A stretch of DNA of 64,000 bases from Patiria miniata (lineage: Eukaryota > Echinodermata > Asteroidea > Valvatida > Asterinidae), in NCBI RefSeq assembly GCF_015706575.1, contig NW_024037074.1, positions 16,295,334-16,359,333 of the forward strand, in the 5' to 3' direction. Position 1 is the first letter of the stretch. Each line of letters begins with the position of its first letter. Position numbers and translations under genes: made by a program. The notes below the pieces were generated by a model. It saw only the letters and a list, made by a program, of their open reading frames with translations, searched no databases and was not told where the DNA came from. Below are positions 34,895-46,392 of this stretch, piece after piece.

Positions 34895-35960
34895 ATCGAA
34901 TCGGTGATGGACTTTTGCAATCGGTGATGCATATTCACGATCGGTGATGGACTTTCGCGATCGGTGATGGACTTTTACTGGTGATGCATATTCATGATCG
35001 GTGATGGACTTTCGCGATCGGTGATGGACTTTTACTGGTGATGCATATTCACGATCGGTGATGGACTTTCGCAATCGGTGATGGACTTTTACTGGTGATG
35101 CATATTCACGATCGGTGATGGACTTTCGCAATCGGTGATGGACTTTTACTGGTGATGCATATTCACGATCGGTGATGGACTTTCGCAATCGGTGATGGAC
35201 TTTTACTGGTGATGCATATTCACGATCGGTGATGGACTTTCGCGATAGGTGATATACTTTTACTGGTGATGCATATTCACGATCGGTGATGGACTTTCGC
35301 AGTCGGTGATGGACTTTTACTGGTGATGCATATTCACGATCGGTGATGGACTTTCGCAATCGGTGATGGACTTTTACTCAACGACTGGTCATCGCAGCTT
35401 TGATCACCGATCGCGAAAGACCATCACCGATTAAATGCCGCTTTTGCAATCGGTGATGCATATTCACGATCGGTGATGGACTTTCGCGATCGGTGATGGA
35501 CTTTTACTGGTGATGCATATTCATGATCGGTGATGGACTTTCGCAATCGGTGATGGACTTTTACTGGTGATGCATATTCACGATCGGTGATGGACTTTCG
35601 CAATCGGTGATGGACTTTTACTGGTGATGCATATTCACGATCGGTGATGGACTTTCGCAATCGGTGATGGACTTTTACTGGTGATGCATATTCACGATCG
35701 GTGATGGACTTTCGCAATCGGTGATGGACTTTTACTGGTGATGCATATTCACGATCGGTGATGGACTTTCGCGATAGGTGATATACTTTTACTGGTGATG
35801 CATATTCACGATCGGTGATGGACTTTCGCAGTCGGTGATGGACTTTTACTGGTGATGCATATTCACGATCGGTGATGGACTTTCGCAATCGGTGATGGAC
35901 TTTTACTCAACGACTGGTCATCGCAGCTTTGATCACCGATCGCGAAAGACCATCACCGAT
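34895..35960 (+). repeat. Left-arm 57-bp tandem array, itself duplicated
   Basis: The 57-bp unit is three related sub-units (20, 17 and 20 bp) starting GATGGACTTTCGC, GATGGACTTTTACTGGT and GATGCATATTCACGATCGGT. A 529-bp block was duplicated in tandem: the junction ACGACTGGTC occurs at 35381 and 35910, and the rare variant CGCGATAGGTGATATAC at 35241 and 35770. Each block ends in an inverted fragment, GATCACCGATCGCGAAAGAC. Open frames here encode only the repeat. Confidence 0.9.
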
Positions 35961-37174
35961 TAAATGCCGCTTTTGGCGAAACAGGAACGCCAAAGAGGCA
36001 TTTAATGTGATCACCGAAATGGACTTTCGCGACCGTCGCATCTGTGTGTTGCGTCGTAATCATTTGCACGTATTATACTTATCTATGTTCCTTGCTCTGG
36101 AGCAAGTTTAATTTAATTGCAAATGCGCAGAGCCTTTATTTTGCTCTTCTGGTTTTTTTTTAATACCTTTCGCGAAAATCTGATAAATTTTACTTCCACG
36201 TAACCGATGTAATTTTCGAGCCACGGTGTGTGTGTTTGATAAGAGTTAAATTTAGATTAATAATTTTTAAGATTAGAAAATATTATCATTGTTTTTCCAA
36301 AGAGCAATGATTCGATGTGTACATTTTTGTAATGCAGTATGGTACTCAATCTGCTAAGACCACTGTGGGAAATAGAGCTAGCTCTATGGTTTGTGCCAGC
36401 CATGTCTTCTTTGGCAATCAATCACCTTGTCCCTTTAGCCCTCGCAACAACACGTGCTTCAGGTCTCCACTTACCAGTTACCATTTTTTTTTTTTTGCAG
36501 TCGTGGAATTGGGGCACGATCGAGGTCAATCATTTTCACATGGGGGCTCACAAATTGGGTGTTCCACATGCAAACGCTTCCATGCACCAACTGACGTTCA
36601 GCAAAATAATGGAATCCTATTCAATTTTAAGAACATACCTTTACATCATGTACATGATGTATAGGCTACAACGGTCTACAATCGAGCCGCAACTTCCGAG
36701 ATCTTTTCGAGCTTGTCTTAAGTGGCCTTGTCAATTGTATAGTGCACATACAGAACAGACATTCGCTTATATTTAACCCAATTGGTTACATTATTCTTTA
36801 ACTAATGAATAATAAATTATTCACCGGTGTGCACAGTCTTTTTAAAATCTTTTTGGGTACTTAAACATCGGAGTTATCAAAGGAAAATATTGAATAATGT
36901 ATAAATAAAAACACACTAAAATTTTCCAATAGGAGTACAACCGCAACAGTTACCTATGTACCGACAACCCAAACAAAGCTTAGTCTGCCCATGACGCCGG
37001 CAGCCTCCGTCGCCCAGAAATCACAGCATATTTAAGTTGAAGAAAGTGGGTTTTTTTGGGGGGTGGGGGTGGCTGGGATATTTTCACCCACTTACTTTGA
37101 TAATATAAAAAAAACTCTGCACCGATAGCAAAAGTCCATGCAAGGTTGATCACCGATCGTGAAAGACCATCACC

Positions 37175-37412
37175 CATGGGCGTCACAAGGGGGGGGGGGG
37201 GGAGAGAGCACGGGGGCGCTTCCCCCCCCGGAAAAGTCCACCCCCCCCCCCAAAAAAAAAAAAAGATGGTGGAAGAAGACAGAAAAAGGGGCGCGAAGTA
37301 ATATTGTTTGAAAAATGCCCACCCTCGAAAAATGATAAATCGTGAATAAATCCAGGTATTTCGGGGAGAAAAATGTTTTGCCCCTCTGCAAAAAATTTCT
37401 GGCGACGCACAA
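37175..37412. mobile_element. Diverged copy of the G/C-run hAT-like MITE, inside the foldback element
   Basis: It begins CATGGGCGTCAC and ends CTGGCGACGCAC, with long G and C runs, GGCGCGAAGT and ATGTTTTGCCCC between. These match the copy at 46117-46392 in order. The right end is not intact. Confidence 0.55.
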
Positions 37413-38210
37413 ATCGTTGTGTTTTATAGCCACATTACCAATGATAGGGAAAACCGGTCGACTTATCAATTGTTTATGGTTATATTAATAACGGCAACAC
37501 CAAACCGAAGTGGGCAACAGCGGAGACTCAAAGCCACGACATACACAATATGCTTGACAATAAATGAAATACATGAACATGAGATATGTGACAATAATAA
37601 CAACAAATGAAAATTATACTTGAATTACAAAATAACAAATAACTTCCCACATCATAGCCTCGTGACACTTGAGAGCGCTACGGCAAGTATCAAATTAGCC
37701 TAACAAAATAGAAAAACAAGGGATTGAATGGTTGAAATAACAAATAACTTCCCACATCATAGCCTCGTGACACTTGAGAGCGCTACGGCAAGTATCAAAT
37801 TAGCCTAACAAAATAGAAAAACAAGGGATTGAATGGTTTCATTTGCACCATAAATATGAGGAACAGGCTGTCTGTATCCTAAAAATTGCGAACATTTTAA
37901 TCCTTGTAATGGATATAGTCTCTTGAAACCTTGGAGCACTATAACTGGCGGATGTAAGGGGTGGTGGTGGAAAAACATTTGCAAGGAAAGTTCCTCTGTG
38001 TACTGTCCATCATGTGCTCGCTTAAGTGTGCTTAAGTGACCAGAGGCCCCACATATCTATACCAAGATTGGCTATTAGATGGATTTATGATGATGATGAT
38101 GATGTGATTGCATTCCTGTGCCCCCTGGATGTCTGCTCAGACCCCTCAATAACCCCGGCATATATGCTGTCTCCAATGACCCACACATCAATCATCATAT
38201 TATTCAAAAA
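37410..38210. repeat. Internal direct repeat of the foldback element, copy 1
   Basis: Shares CATACACAATATGCTTGACA, CTTCCCACATCATAGCCTCG, GCTACGGCAAGTATCAAATT and GTGCTTAAGTGACCAGAGGC with copy 2 at 39360-40030. Inside it a 105-bp stretch is exactly duplicated in tandem (37631-37735 and 37736-37840). A short GAT microsatellite lies near 38088. Confidence 0.75.
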
Positions 38211-38214
38211 CCTT

Positions 38215-38700
38215 TTATCACGTGTTGGTAAAAAAATACTCGGACTCAAATTTAAGGACATGAGAAACACATTGCTGAGATGATTGGTAAAGCTAATAGA
38301 AAATTATTCATGTTCAGGAAACTGAAAGAAACTGGTTTTACTCAAAGAACTTGTTACCCTATGTTAGACCAGTCCTAGCAAACGCATCGCCGGTTTGGCA
38401 CTCAAGCATACACTCAAACAGACCAATCTAATTTAGTCGATACAAAAGAGTTTGCCGTATTACTCTATCTCTGGATCACCTTTATGATAGAAGAATCACT
38501 ATGTGTACAAACTTTGCTCTAGGTGCTTTTAAATCAGGCAAATTTAATGAGTGGTTCCCTCAATCAAAAAGTTGGCACACTATGAATCTTAGATCGAGTA
38601 GAACACTCAAGGAGTATCCCAGTTCATCCAAGAGATTTCGAAATAGCCCAGACTCATCAATAGTTCAACATAGGATTTTCAAATGTGTACAATTTTAATT
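38215..38700 (+). pseudogene. Decayed LINE reverse-transcriptase fragment
   Basis: Across shifting frames it reads pieces of the C-terminal reverse-transcriptase region of jockey/CR1/L2-type LINEs: FRKLKETGFTQR, YVRPVLANASPVWH, RYKRVCRITL, then CTNFALGAFKSGKFNEWFPQ. Stops and frameshifts separate these. It sits between the two internal direct repeats of the foldback element and so was carried or captured by it. Confidence 0.55.
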
Positions 38701-39359
38701 GCTATTATCCGAGTGTATATGTTTTTGAGAATAATGGATTGTTGTGCATTTTGTATGTGTTTCGATTTCTCGTGAAATATGTTTATTTTTAATTCATTTC
38801 AATTTTTACTGTAAATCACTGTGCAATTCAGCTTCTGAGCTGCTTGATGGTGATAATCAACCCAAATAATAATAATGTTAATAATAATGATAAAAAATAA
38901 TAACTTATAATAATAACCCATAATTGGCTATTTAGGGCACATTCCCATAAACTAGTGCACACATTTTCCCCCCAACTTTAATGACCCGTAACTCCAATTT
39001 TACCTTAATTCGCCGGGTTATTTTTACTAATTCGACCACGAGCAATCGAGTCTATTTGCGACGATAATATTTTGCCTCCAAGTGTGTGACGCTAAAGTGT
39101 CTCTCGAAGGGTATAGGCCTATTATAAAACAAATCATTCTGTTCATGCCACATCCACAGAGGAGTATTTTATTCCGGATACCTGTGATATGGCATATACC
39201 GTTTGAATTGTTAATTGTTATAGTTATGTTAATATGGGCAACACCAAAGGCCCAAATCCACAGCGGCATACACTAACTGCAAACATTTCACGGACATTAC
39301 AAAAAATAGAGTTCGCAAGTGAGAACGGACATATTATAAAACATATAACGGTATTAACA

Positions 39360-40030
39360 CAATTTAGGGGTAACACCAGGCCCGACCAGTAGTGGGCAAC
39401 ACAAGAAACTCAAAGCCACGGCATACACAATATGCTTGACAATAAATGAAATACATGTAGGCCTATATGAAAATGAGATATATGTGGCAATAAATGACAA
39501 CATATGCAAATTAAACTTGAATAACAAAAAATAGCTTCCCACAGATGTACATTCAGTCAGGAAAACATCATAGCCTCGTGACACAGTGAGATCGCTACGG
39601 CAAGTATCAAATCAGCCTAACAAAATAGAAAAACAAGGGATTGAATGGTTTCATTTGCCCCATAAATATGAGGAACAGGCTGTCTGTATCCTAAAAATTG
39701 CGAACATTTTAATCCTTGTAATTTATATAGTCTCTTGAAACCTTGGAGCACTATAACTGGCGGATGTAAGGGGTGGTGGTGGAAAAACATTTGCAAGGAA
39801 AGTTCCTCTGTGTACTGTCCATCATGTGCTCGCTTAAGTGTGCTTAAGTGACCAGAGGCCCCACATATCTATACCAACATTGGCTATTAGATGGATTTAT
39901 GATGATGATGATGATGATGTGATTGCATTCCTGTGCCCCCTGGATGCCTGGTCAGGCCCCCCAATAACCCCACCATATGCTGTCTCCGATCGCCCACCCA
40001 TCAATCATCAGGTGCAAAAACTTTTTACCA
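39360..40030. repeat. Internal direct repeat of the foldback element, copy 2
   Basis: Counterpart of 37410-38210. It carries a single copy of the 105-bp segment that is doubled in copy 1, and a slightly longer GAT run near 39900. A second shared block, CCACATCCACAGAGGAGT to CAGCGGCATACACTAA, occurs at about 39149-39275 and again at about 40063-40170. Confidence 0.75.
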
Positions 40031-40324
40031 TTTATTGGATAAAAACAAATCATTGTGTTTATGCCACATCCACAGAGGAGTGTTTTTATTCCGGATACCA
40101 TCGATTGGGCATTTACCGGTTGCAATATGGGCAACACCAAAGCCCAAAGCCACAGCGGCATACACTAAAAACAAACTTTTTACGCACATTAATTAAAAAA
40201 AAAAAATGCAGTTCACATATGAGAAAGACACTTTCAAACACAAAAACGCCGTAAACAAATATCACCGTCAGGGGCAACACGAGAAACCCTAAGCCACAGC
40301 GGCATGCATGTTCAATAACTGATG

Positions 40325-40861
40325 CACTTTGGCGATCGATGATGGATTTTGCAATCGGTGATGGGTCGTTGATCATCGGTCGCAAAAGTCCATCACCGAT
40401 TGCAAAAGTCCATCACCGATTGAAAAGTTGATCACCGGTCGCGAAAGTCCATCACCGATCGTTAATATGCATCACCAGTAAAAGTCCATCACCGATCGTG
40501 AAAATGCATCACCAGTAAAAGTCCATCACCGATTGCGAAAGTCCATCGCCACTCGTGAATATGCATCACCAGTAAATAAAGTCCATCACCGATTGCGAAA
40601 GTCCATCACCGATCGTGAATATGCATCACCAGTGAAAGTCCATCACCGATTGCGAAAGTCCATCACCGATCGTGAATATGCATCACCAGTAAAAGTCCAT
40701 CACCGATCGCGAAAGTCCATCACCGATCGTGAATATGCATCACCAGTAAAAGTCCATCACCGATCGCGAAAGTCCATCACCGATCGTGAATATGCATCAC
40801 CGATTGCAAAAGTCCATCACCGATTCGATGATCACATTAAATGCCTCTTTGGCGTTCCATA
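40325..40861 (-). repeat. Right-arm inverted tandem array of the foldback element
   Basis: The same 57-bp repeat in reverse orientation (TCCATCACCGATCG, ATATGCATCACCAGTAAAAG). It holds about half as many units as the left arm, with some unit-level losses. Its last 140 bp match the left terminus exactly. Confidence 0.85.
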
Positions 40862-42146
40862 GGCGGAATGGCTGCATATATGCAGCCGACGATACCGCAG
40901 TCGACGGGAGCGTAAAACAGCTACAAATGTCACTGACTAACTGAACCACAGCTCAACTATGTATCCCAAAATTATTCTTCTGCCATAGTTCGGCCGATGT
41001 GGGCAACATATCGAAAGTAAATAAACTGTATCTGGTACAAAATTATCCACTTTCAGTTTCACACACACCTAATTCACTAAACGCACTAGACTTGTATCAG
41101 TTTCCGACTACTTTCTTTGATGGCTGCAAAAGCCGCAGGATTTTACGCTGTAAAATGAGGGCGCGCTTCATATCAACCGTTAAAAAATTACTGAAAAATT
41201 TTAAGTCGAACTTCGGGGAAAAGTACTAATAATTGACGCAACGGTGCGGTAGTCATTCGGTTGGAATTTTTGGTTGTTAGAATTCGTCAAGCATACCCTT
41301 TTTTATTAATTGAAATAACTTCTGGGGGTACTTAGACGGAATTGTAAGGGCCGAATCAGCCTGCTTCTAGATCATTCAGACCGCCGTACCGGGTTGGTAG
41401 GTAAGAAATAACCAAAAAAGGAACATGCCTAGACAGTATTTGTTTGGCCAGGCTCCATCTTTATGTCTATGGGCTCCATGGTGAGGTCTTTAAAAAAAGA
41501 AAAGGAATAGCGCCCTCTACTGAAAATTAACTTCAGCCGAGGGCTCATGTCCATTTTAAGCCTCACCCTTAGAATTGCCCTTTTATAAAGATTGACCTGG
41601 ATTTTTATATGTCAATTTGAAGGATATAGATTACATCTCAATGCAAGTGCGAATAGATCGTTAGTAGTCCGCACGGCAAGTTTTGGGCCACATGTAAATC
41701 CCAAACTCGGTCCCAACTTGCATGAATGTGTCGAGCATGCAGTTCGCCCCTACTATAAGCCCTGGGACGAGGTCACGCGTAGAACCCATCCGACCAGAGG
41801 TCTTACCTGTTTATACCCATCTAGCCATCTGTCCTCCCCCGGCCATCCATTCCCTTGAGATTACCTGGACTTTTCAACGATTCCGAACACGTTTGAGCAA
41901 TTTGCGACTGCGGAAAGGAAAGTCTTGCCCTCCAATCACGCGAAGTCCGATGCCGTGCGTGTAGCCCAACGTGAGTCATCAAATGCCATAACATTTCCAT
42001 TTCTAATTCTTTTTTCCAGCCACGGAATATGAAGAAGAACGTGCCCCTTAGGCTTTGCGAACGTGACCGAGAATGACACATCTGAATGCTGCAGACAATA
42101 CTTCCCAAACCTTGTTCCGTACAAACTGAATCAAGTAACGCCCAAA
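40862..42146. other. Flank of the foldback element and intergenic DNA
   Basis: Starts with GGCGGA, the likely target duplication, then an 18-bp perfect palindrome GGCTGCATATATGCAGCC (40870-40887). This is the far side of the receptor's upstream region. Beyond it there is no recognised gene. Confidence 0.4.
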
Positions 42147-42367
42147 CTTGGTCGTCGGTCCAAATATTATGTTGGGCCTGTCACAGTTTGGACGATCAAA
42201 TAGGCAGGCCCAACATGGGCAGCAACCTCTTTCCTATTTTGAAATCACACTATGTACCTGTCAGTAGCAGAGCCCAACCCAGGTTGTAAGCCTGCCCAAC
42301 TCGATTGAACGATCTACTATGGCCCAAGCTAGGCAAGACCCAACATAATGTTGGACCTACGACCAAG
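42147..42367. mobile_element. 221-bp MITE with about 34-bp inverted ends
   Basis: The left end CTTGGTCGTCGGTCCAAATA at 42147 and the complement of CTTGGTCGTAGGTCCAACAT ending at 42367. The interior is rich in GGCCCAAC/GTTGGGCC motifs. Non-coding. No clear target duplication. Confidence 0.6.
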
Positions 42368-44380
42368 ATGGAGCGTATTTAAGCTGCCGGCCCTCCCAAT
42401 CAAAGCTTTACAAATAAAATGAATCCGGGGAACACGATTTAAATTGACCGTCGTGAATAAGGCTTTAAAATAGCACATTGCTTCCTGGCATAACCAAAGT
42501 GTGACTTGACAATTTCATGAGCATGACTGAGACGAGTAATCTTGCATCAAGAATGGGTTTTGAAATTGTTCCTGAATACAGCAGGCCCCTCTATAAGGCG
42601 TGGTCAAGTTGCGTCAATGCATGGCAGAGGTTCCTATCCACAAGATTAACCAAACTATAGTCTTGGGAATGCGCGCGCATTCAGCTTGAATACAGCACGC
42701 CCGAGGTCGGTATTATGTCACGATGGGAGTATGTGGCGTTACCAAAGTTCCAAACACTCATCTCGTGAAGTTCAAAGCGACCTCTATAGGGGGAACAAAA
42801 TATCCCGAAAACGAAGTGAATCATTTGAACATTCCCCTCCTTCGCCGGGTCACAAAATGAAGGCCAAACTACATCGACCGCGCGCAACCGGGGGCATGCT
42901 TATTAGCGACTTTCTGAAACATTTTTGTGGGAGGATATCAGTAATTCTTGAGAAATCAGTGAGAATTAAGGCCATGTGGCCAATTGATCATTCTTCTTGG
43001 GTTCCGGAAACGCTAGAATCAGTTCCGACGTTCATTGTCATCCGTAATTTCTACGATTCGATACTTTGGGTAAAGAACCTCAACTGGAAACTTAACTTGG
43101 CTTTAAGTCAGGACAAGGCACGCCATGTGATTGGATGTAGCCAGTGACTGAGTCATGCAAAAAAGAAGACTGCTAGCGTGGCACGCAGGCGTAAACGCAA
43201 AGTCGTTCAGTTCACAGCTCGGACACGATCCTTTCCCTTTCCTCCTCTACCAGCGGTCTTTTCTGTACACTCATACAAAAAAACTACCGGTCACGGAATC
43301 TAAAATTAAACTTTCAAACCGAATGTGACATAATCAGGTCACAAAATGTTTTGAGTTAACTTTCGAAGTGTTGCAATTGGCTCAGACTTTTGCTTTAAGG
43401 TATCTGCTTGAGGTGAGTGAAGACTAGTGTAATCGATTCTGCAATGCTTGCCAGGAGGAGAGATGGGGATCTCTGATGACGTGTTCGCAGCCTTTGTTTT
43501 TTCACGATGTTTGAAATTAGTAAAATTTTGCAGTGTAACACTGTAGGAAAGCACGTGCATGCGCATGCATACATTATACGAGCGGTTTGTGAAGCAGTAA
43601 TGGTGGTTTGGGAAGTTTGCCAAAAAGGATGAATTAATATCCCGATGTTAACATACCCATATGGGGGCGTCCGGCTTTTTTTAAACATATTACTCAGGCT
43701 TTTGGGCGTGGAATGAGGTTTAACATGAGGGCTGTGGTATTATTGGATTGATTGATCAATAACAGTAACCACAAAGAGTATTAAACAATTAACACTTATT
43801 GTAGTACTTTTTTTCCTTCAAACCAATACACAACTTTTTCAAGGAGGGGGCCGAGCATCGCGTTTTGACAAAGTTTGAGAACTAGGCCTATATACTACAC
43901 TCATAAAAGTCGTTTGGGTTTTAAGTTAATGGCAAGTTCGTACAAAAAAAATTTGGTCAATTTTTAGTCAACTATAACTATTCACGTTTGTTTAAGAGTG
44001 TAAGATTTTTTTTTAAATTCCCGTCGCAAACTCTTCAAATCAACCCAGACATCATTATCCACAATTTCACCGACAGACCATCTTTAACGCGGTAGAGCAC
44101 ACTTCTCCTGGTCGGAGACAGAAAAGTGGAAACAGGTGCTAAAATGTCTACCCAATACAAAGACCGGGATTTTAATGTGAGAGTTCTTAGCTGTAAAGCA
44201 GAATGTTTCCTGTCGAGTACGGGTAAGGTGTAAAGATTTATGAGTGTACATCACTTATGCGGTCTTCAAATATAAACGAACCCTTATGGTAATAACTATT
44301 ATACCTTGAACCATAATTCAAGTGGTTCAACAGAGTGATACCACAAAACATAGTATGCGGAAGAATGGAGCGAAATACAA
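42368..44380. other. Intergenic DNA, no gene recognised
   Basis: One open frame of 153 codons on the plus strand (42686-43147) has no recognisable domain and no splice or start context that supports it. Otherwise nothing was seen. Confidence 0.35.
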
Positions 44381-46116
44381 TGAAAAACATGGGTTTTCTT
44401 ACGAGGGAAGGGAAAAGCTGAAGAACTTGGTTGTGCCTCACGTGTATTGAGTGGTCAAAAATATGGGTGTCATTCGTCAACATTTTTGTTAAGAAAAAGG
44501 CGACATCCGTAAAAGCGCGTCCTCATATCTATTGCGTGTTCACGAATGCGAACCCCGGGTGCGTCCAGGCCTTCACTTCACGGCCACGACGCGCCCACCA
44601 CCCCTCTCATCTCCAACAGCGAATGAGGCATTTAAACAAACACTAATTGACTTTCCTTTGCACCTGTGGGCCCTTGGACCGCAAACACGATGGGTATGAT
44701 CTGTCCCCTGGGCTTCTTATACACAGTTGGTCCCTTACCAGCAAACTCGAGAGCCATCAGCACCTCTATCTACATGGCGATATTTCCTGGGGTCATGTGA
44801 CCGTGACCTCATTCCCATGATCCTCACTATTGACCTTCGAAACCCATGACCCAGATTATCCTTTTTCTCAACTCTTCGGTGTAAACATTTTTCATAAAAT
44901 GTATTTCTAACCTACTTTTACTGGAGGTTCGGAACATGAACATGAGCTTCTTTGTCTAAACTCTTTTTTATTTCATATCAAATGTACAACACACTCTGTG
45001 GTAACAGCGATCACCTCATGCTTAACCTTTTTTTTTTAACATTGTATCAGAAATTAACAGATCCTGAAAGTAAAAGGTCACGCGGCTCAGCTTCCGGAAC
45101 CCTTGCGCACCCCCATGGGCATTTTTCACTGGGTTGCCCTTTCTCTTGCTATAATTTTGGCAAAATATTATTATTCACAACCGTAACCACCCCGAAACAT
45201 TCATGTTGGAATTTTATCTTGGTATTCTTCAAGAACCTGTTGAGAAATTACTTGGAGATGGGTAAAAACGAATTCATTTACGACTTTTCACATCCGGCAC
45301 TTTCATCCTAGGTCTCCTTGTTCGTTAACGTTTGTTTTCACATCGAGTAGGTGCGTGAGAACGATAATGTTTAATGACGCGAAGTTTTACGTACCTACAG
45401 CCGATGTATTCTAGATTAAGTCGGGCTGGCTCGAGTGCAGTCCTCATCAACGGTCACTTTATATTTTCTTTTTCGTAAACGAGTCAAAAAGTAAACCCTA
45501 GGAGACATCTTGGTCTTCTATTCAACTTTAAGTTTTCACCTAATGACAGCCACAAAATTATTTCATAAATTTGCATCTTTGTACGAGTACACCTATATTT
45601 GAACTAGTCTGCATGTATTTTAGATTTTCGGAAGTGAGAGGTCAGTTGTTGGCTCGATATTTTTCTTTCATGTCAGGCGATTTATCAGTACAATTGAAAT
45701 GCTAGTATTTTATAAAGGCCCTTTTGGGAAAGTAATTTTCTTAAGAAATCGATGTACCAAAAATAATGCAAATTCTAGAATTTTTGCACGTTAATTTTCA
45801 TATTCAAGGTCTCGGAAGCGCGCCACCTGCACCAGGGGTGTCACCTGCACCAGGGGTGCACTTTCGGGCTCCACACGACCACATTTTGCGTGAAGAGCTG
45901 ATGGTGCGAAACAATGTTTAAAGGAATCAAGGACGAGATGACGCTGAAGAGACGTATAGACACGACCAATCAGACAGACAATTCGGGAAATTTCCTTGAA
46001 GGTATTTTTAAACGCAAAAGGTTAAGGTAAAACAGGAACTCGTGGCTCGCCGCACTGAGTTGAACACGGGCAACGCCTTGTATCGGAGACTCGGCGGTTG
46101 TTGCGGGTGGGCCTTT

Positions 46117-46392
46117 CATGGGCGTCGCGGGGGGGGGTCAAGGGGGGGCGCTTGTCCTCCTTGGAAAAGCAAAAAAAAAAAAAGGAAGGGAAGGAAAAAA
46201 AAGAGAAAAAAAGAAAAGAAAAAGAGGCGCGAAGTCATAGTGGTGTAAATGTATGGGTTTGGGGGCGGGGGGGGGGGCAATGTGTCCCTGCCCCCCTCAA
46301 ACTTATAAATCGAGAAAATGTTGAGACATACAAGAATTTTTTGGGGAAAATATGTTTTGCCCCCCTCTAGAAAAATCCTGGCGACGCCCATG
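46117..46392. mobile_element. 276-bp hAT-like MITE with perfect 8-bp target duplication
   Basis: The ends CATGGGCGTCGC and GGCGACGCCCATG are inverted repeats. GGGCCTTT occurs immediately before (46109-46116) and after (46393-46400). The interior has poly-G, poly-A and A/G runs. An 8-bp duplication is characteristic of the hAT superfamily. Non-coding; it relies on a transposase elsewhere. Confidence 0.8.

Larger units (their letters stand above)
34863..40861. mobile_element. 6.0-kb foldback (TU-like) DNA element
   Basis: The ends are inverted copies: TATGGAACGCCAAAGAGGCA at 34863 and its complement ending at 40861, identical for at least 140 bp. The arms are built of tandem repeats carrying GGTGATGGACTTT, which is the plan of Drosophila FB and sea urchin TU elements. 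The sequence GGCGGA flanks both sides (34857-34862 and 40862-40867), a likely target duplication. The left arm is about 1.15 kb and the right arm about 0.53 kb. The middle carries direct repeats, a MITE and a LINE fragment but no transposase, so it is non-autonomous. Confidence 0.85.

Noticed and set aside
34631-35888. Long minus-strand open frames of a repeated peptide (KSITDREYASPVKVHHR)
   Set aside because: 57 is divisible by 3, so the tandem repeat stays open by arithmetic; no start context or family similarity.
34895-35960. Regular repeats resembling a CRISPR array
   Set aside because: Eukaryotic context, no unique spacers (units are nearly identical throughout), and an inverted partner array at 40325-40861 shows it is a foldback arm.
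42686-43147. 153-codon plus-strand open frame
   Set aside because: No recognisable domain, no membrane or signal segment, and composition like the flanks; could be chance.
44952-45311. 119-codon plus-strand frame in the duplicated region
   Set aside because: No domain, no counterpart frame in unit 2, and atypical composition for coding.
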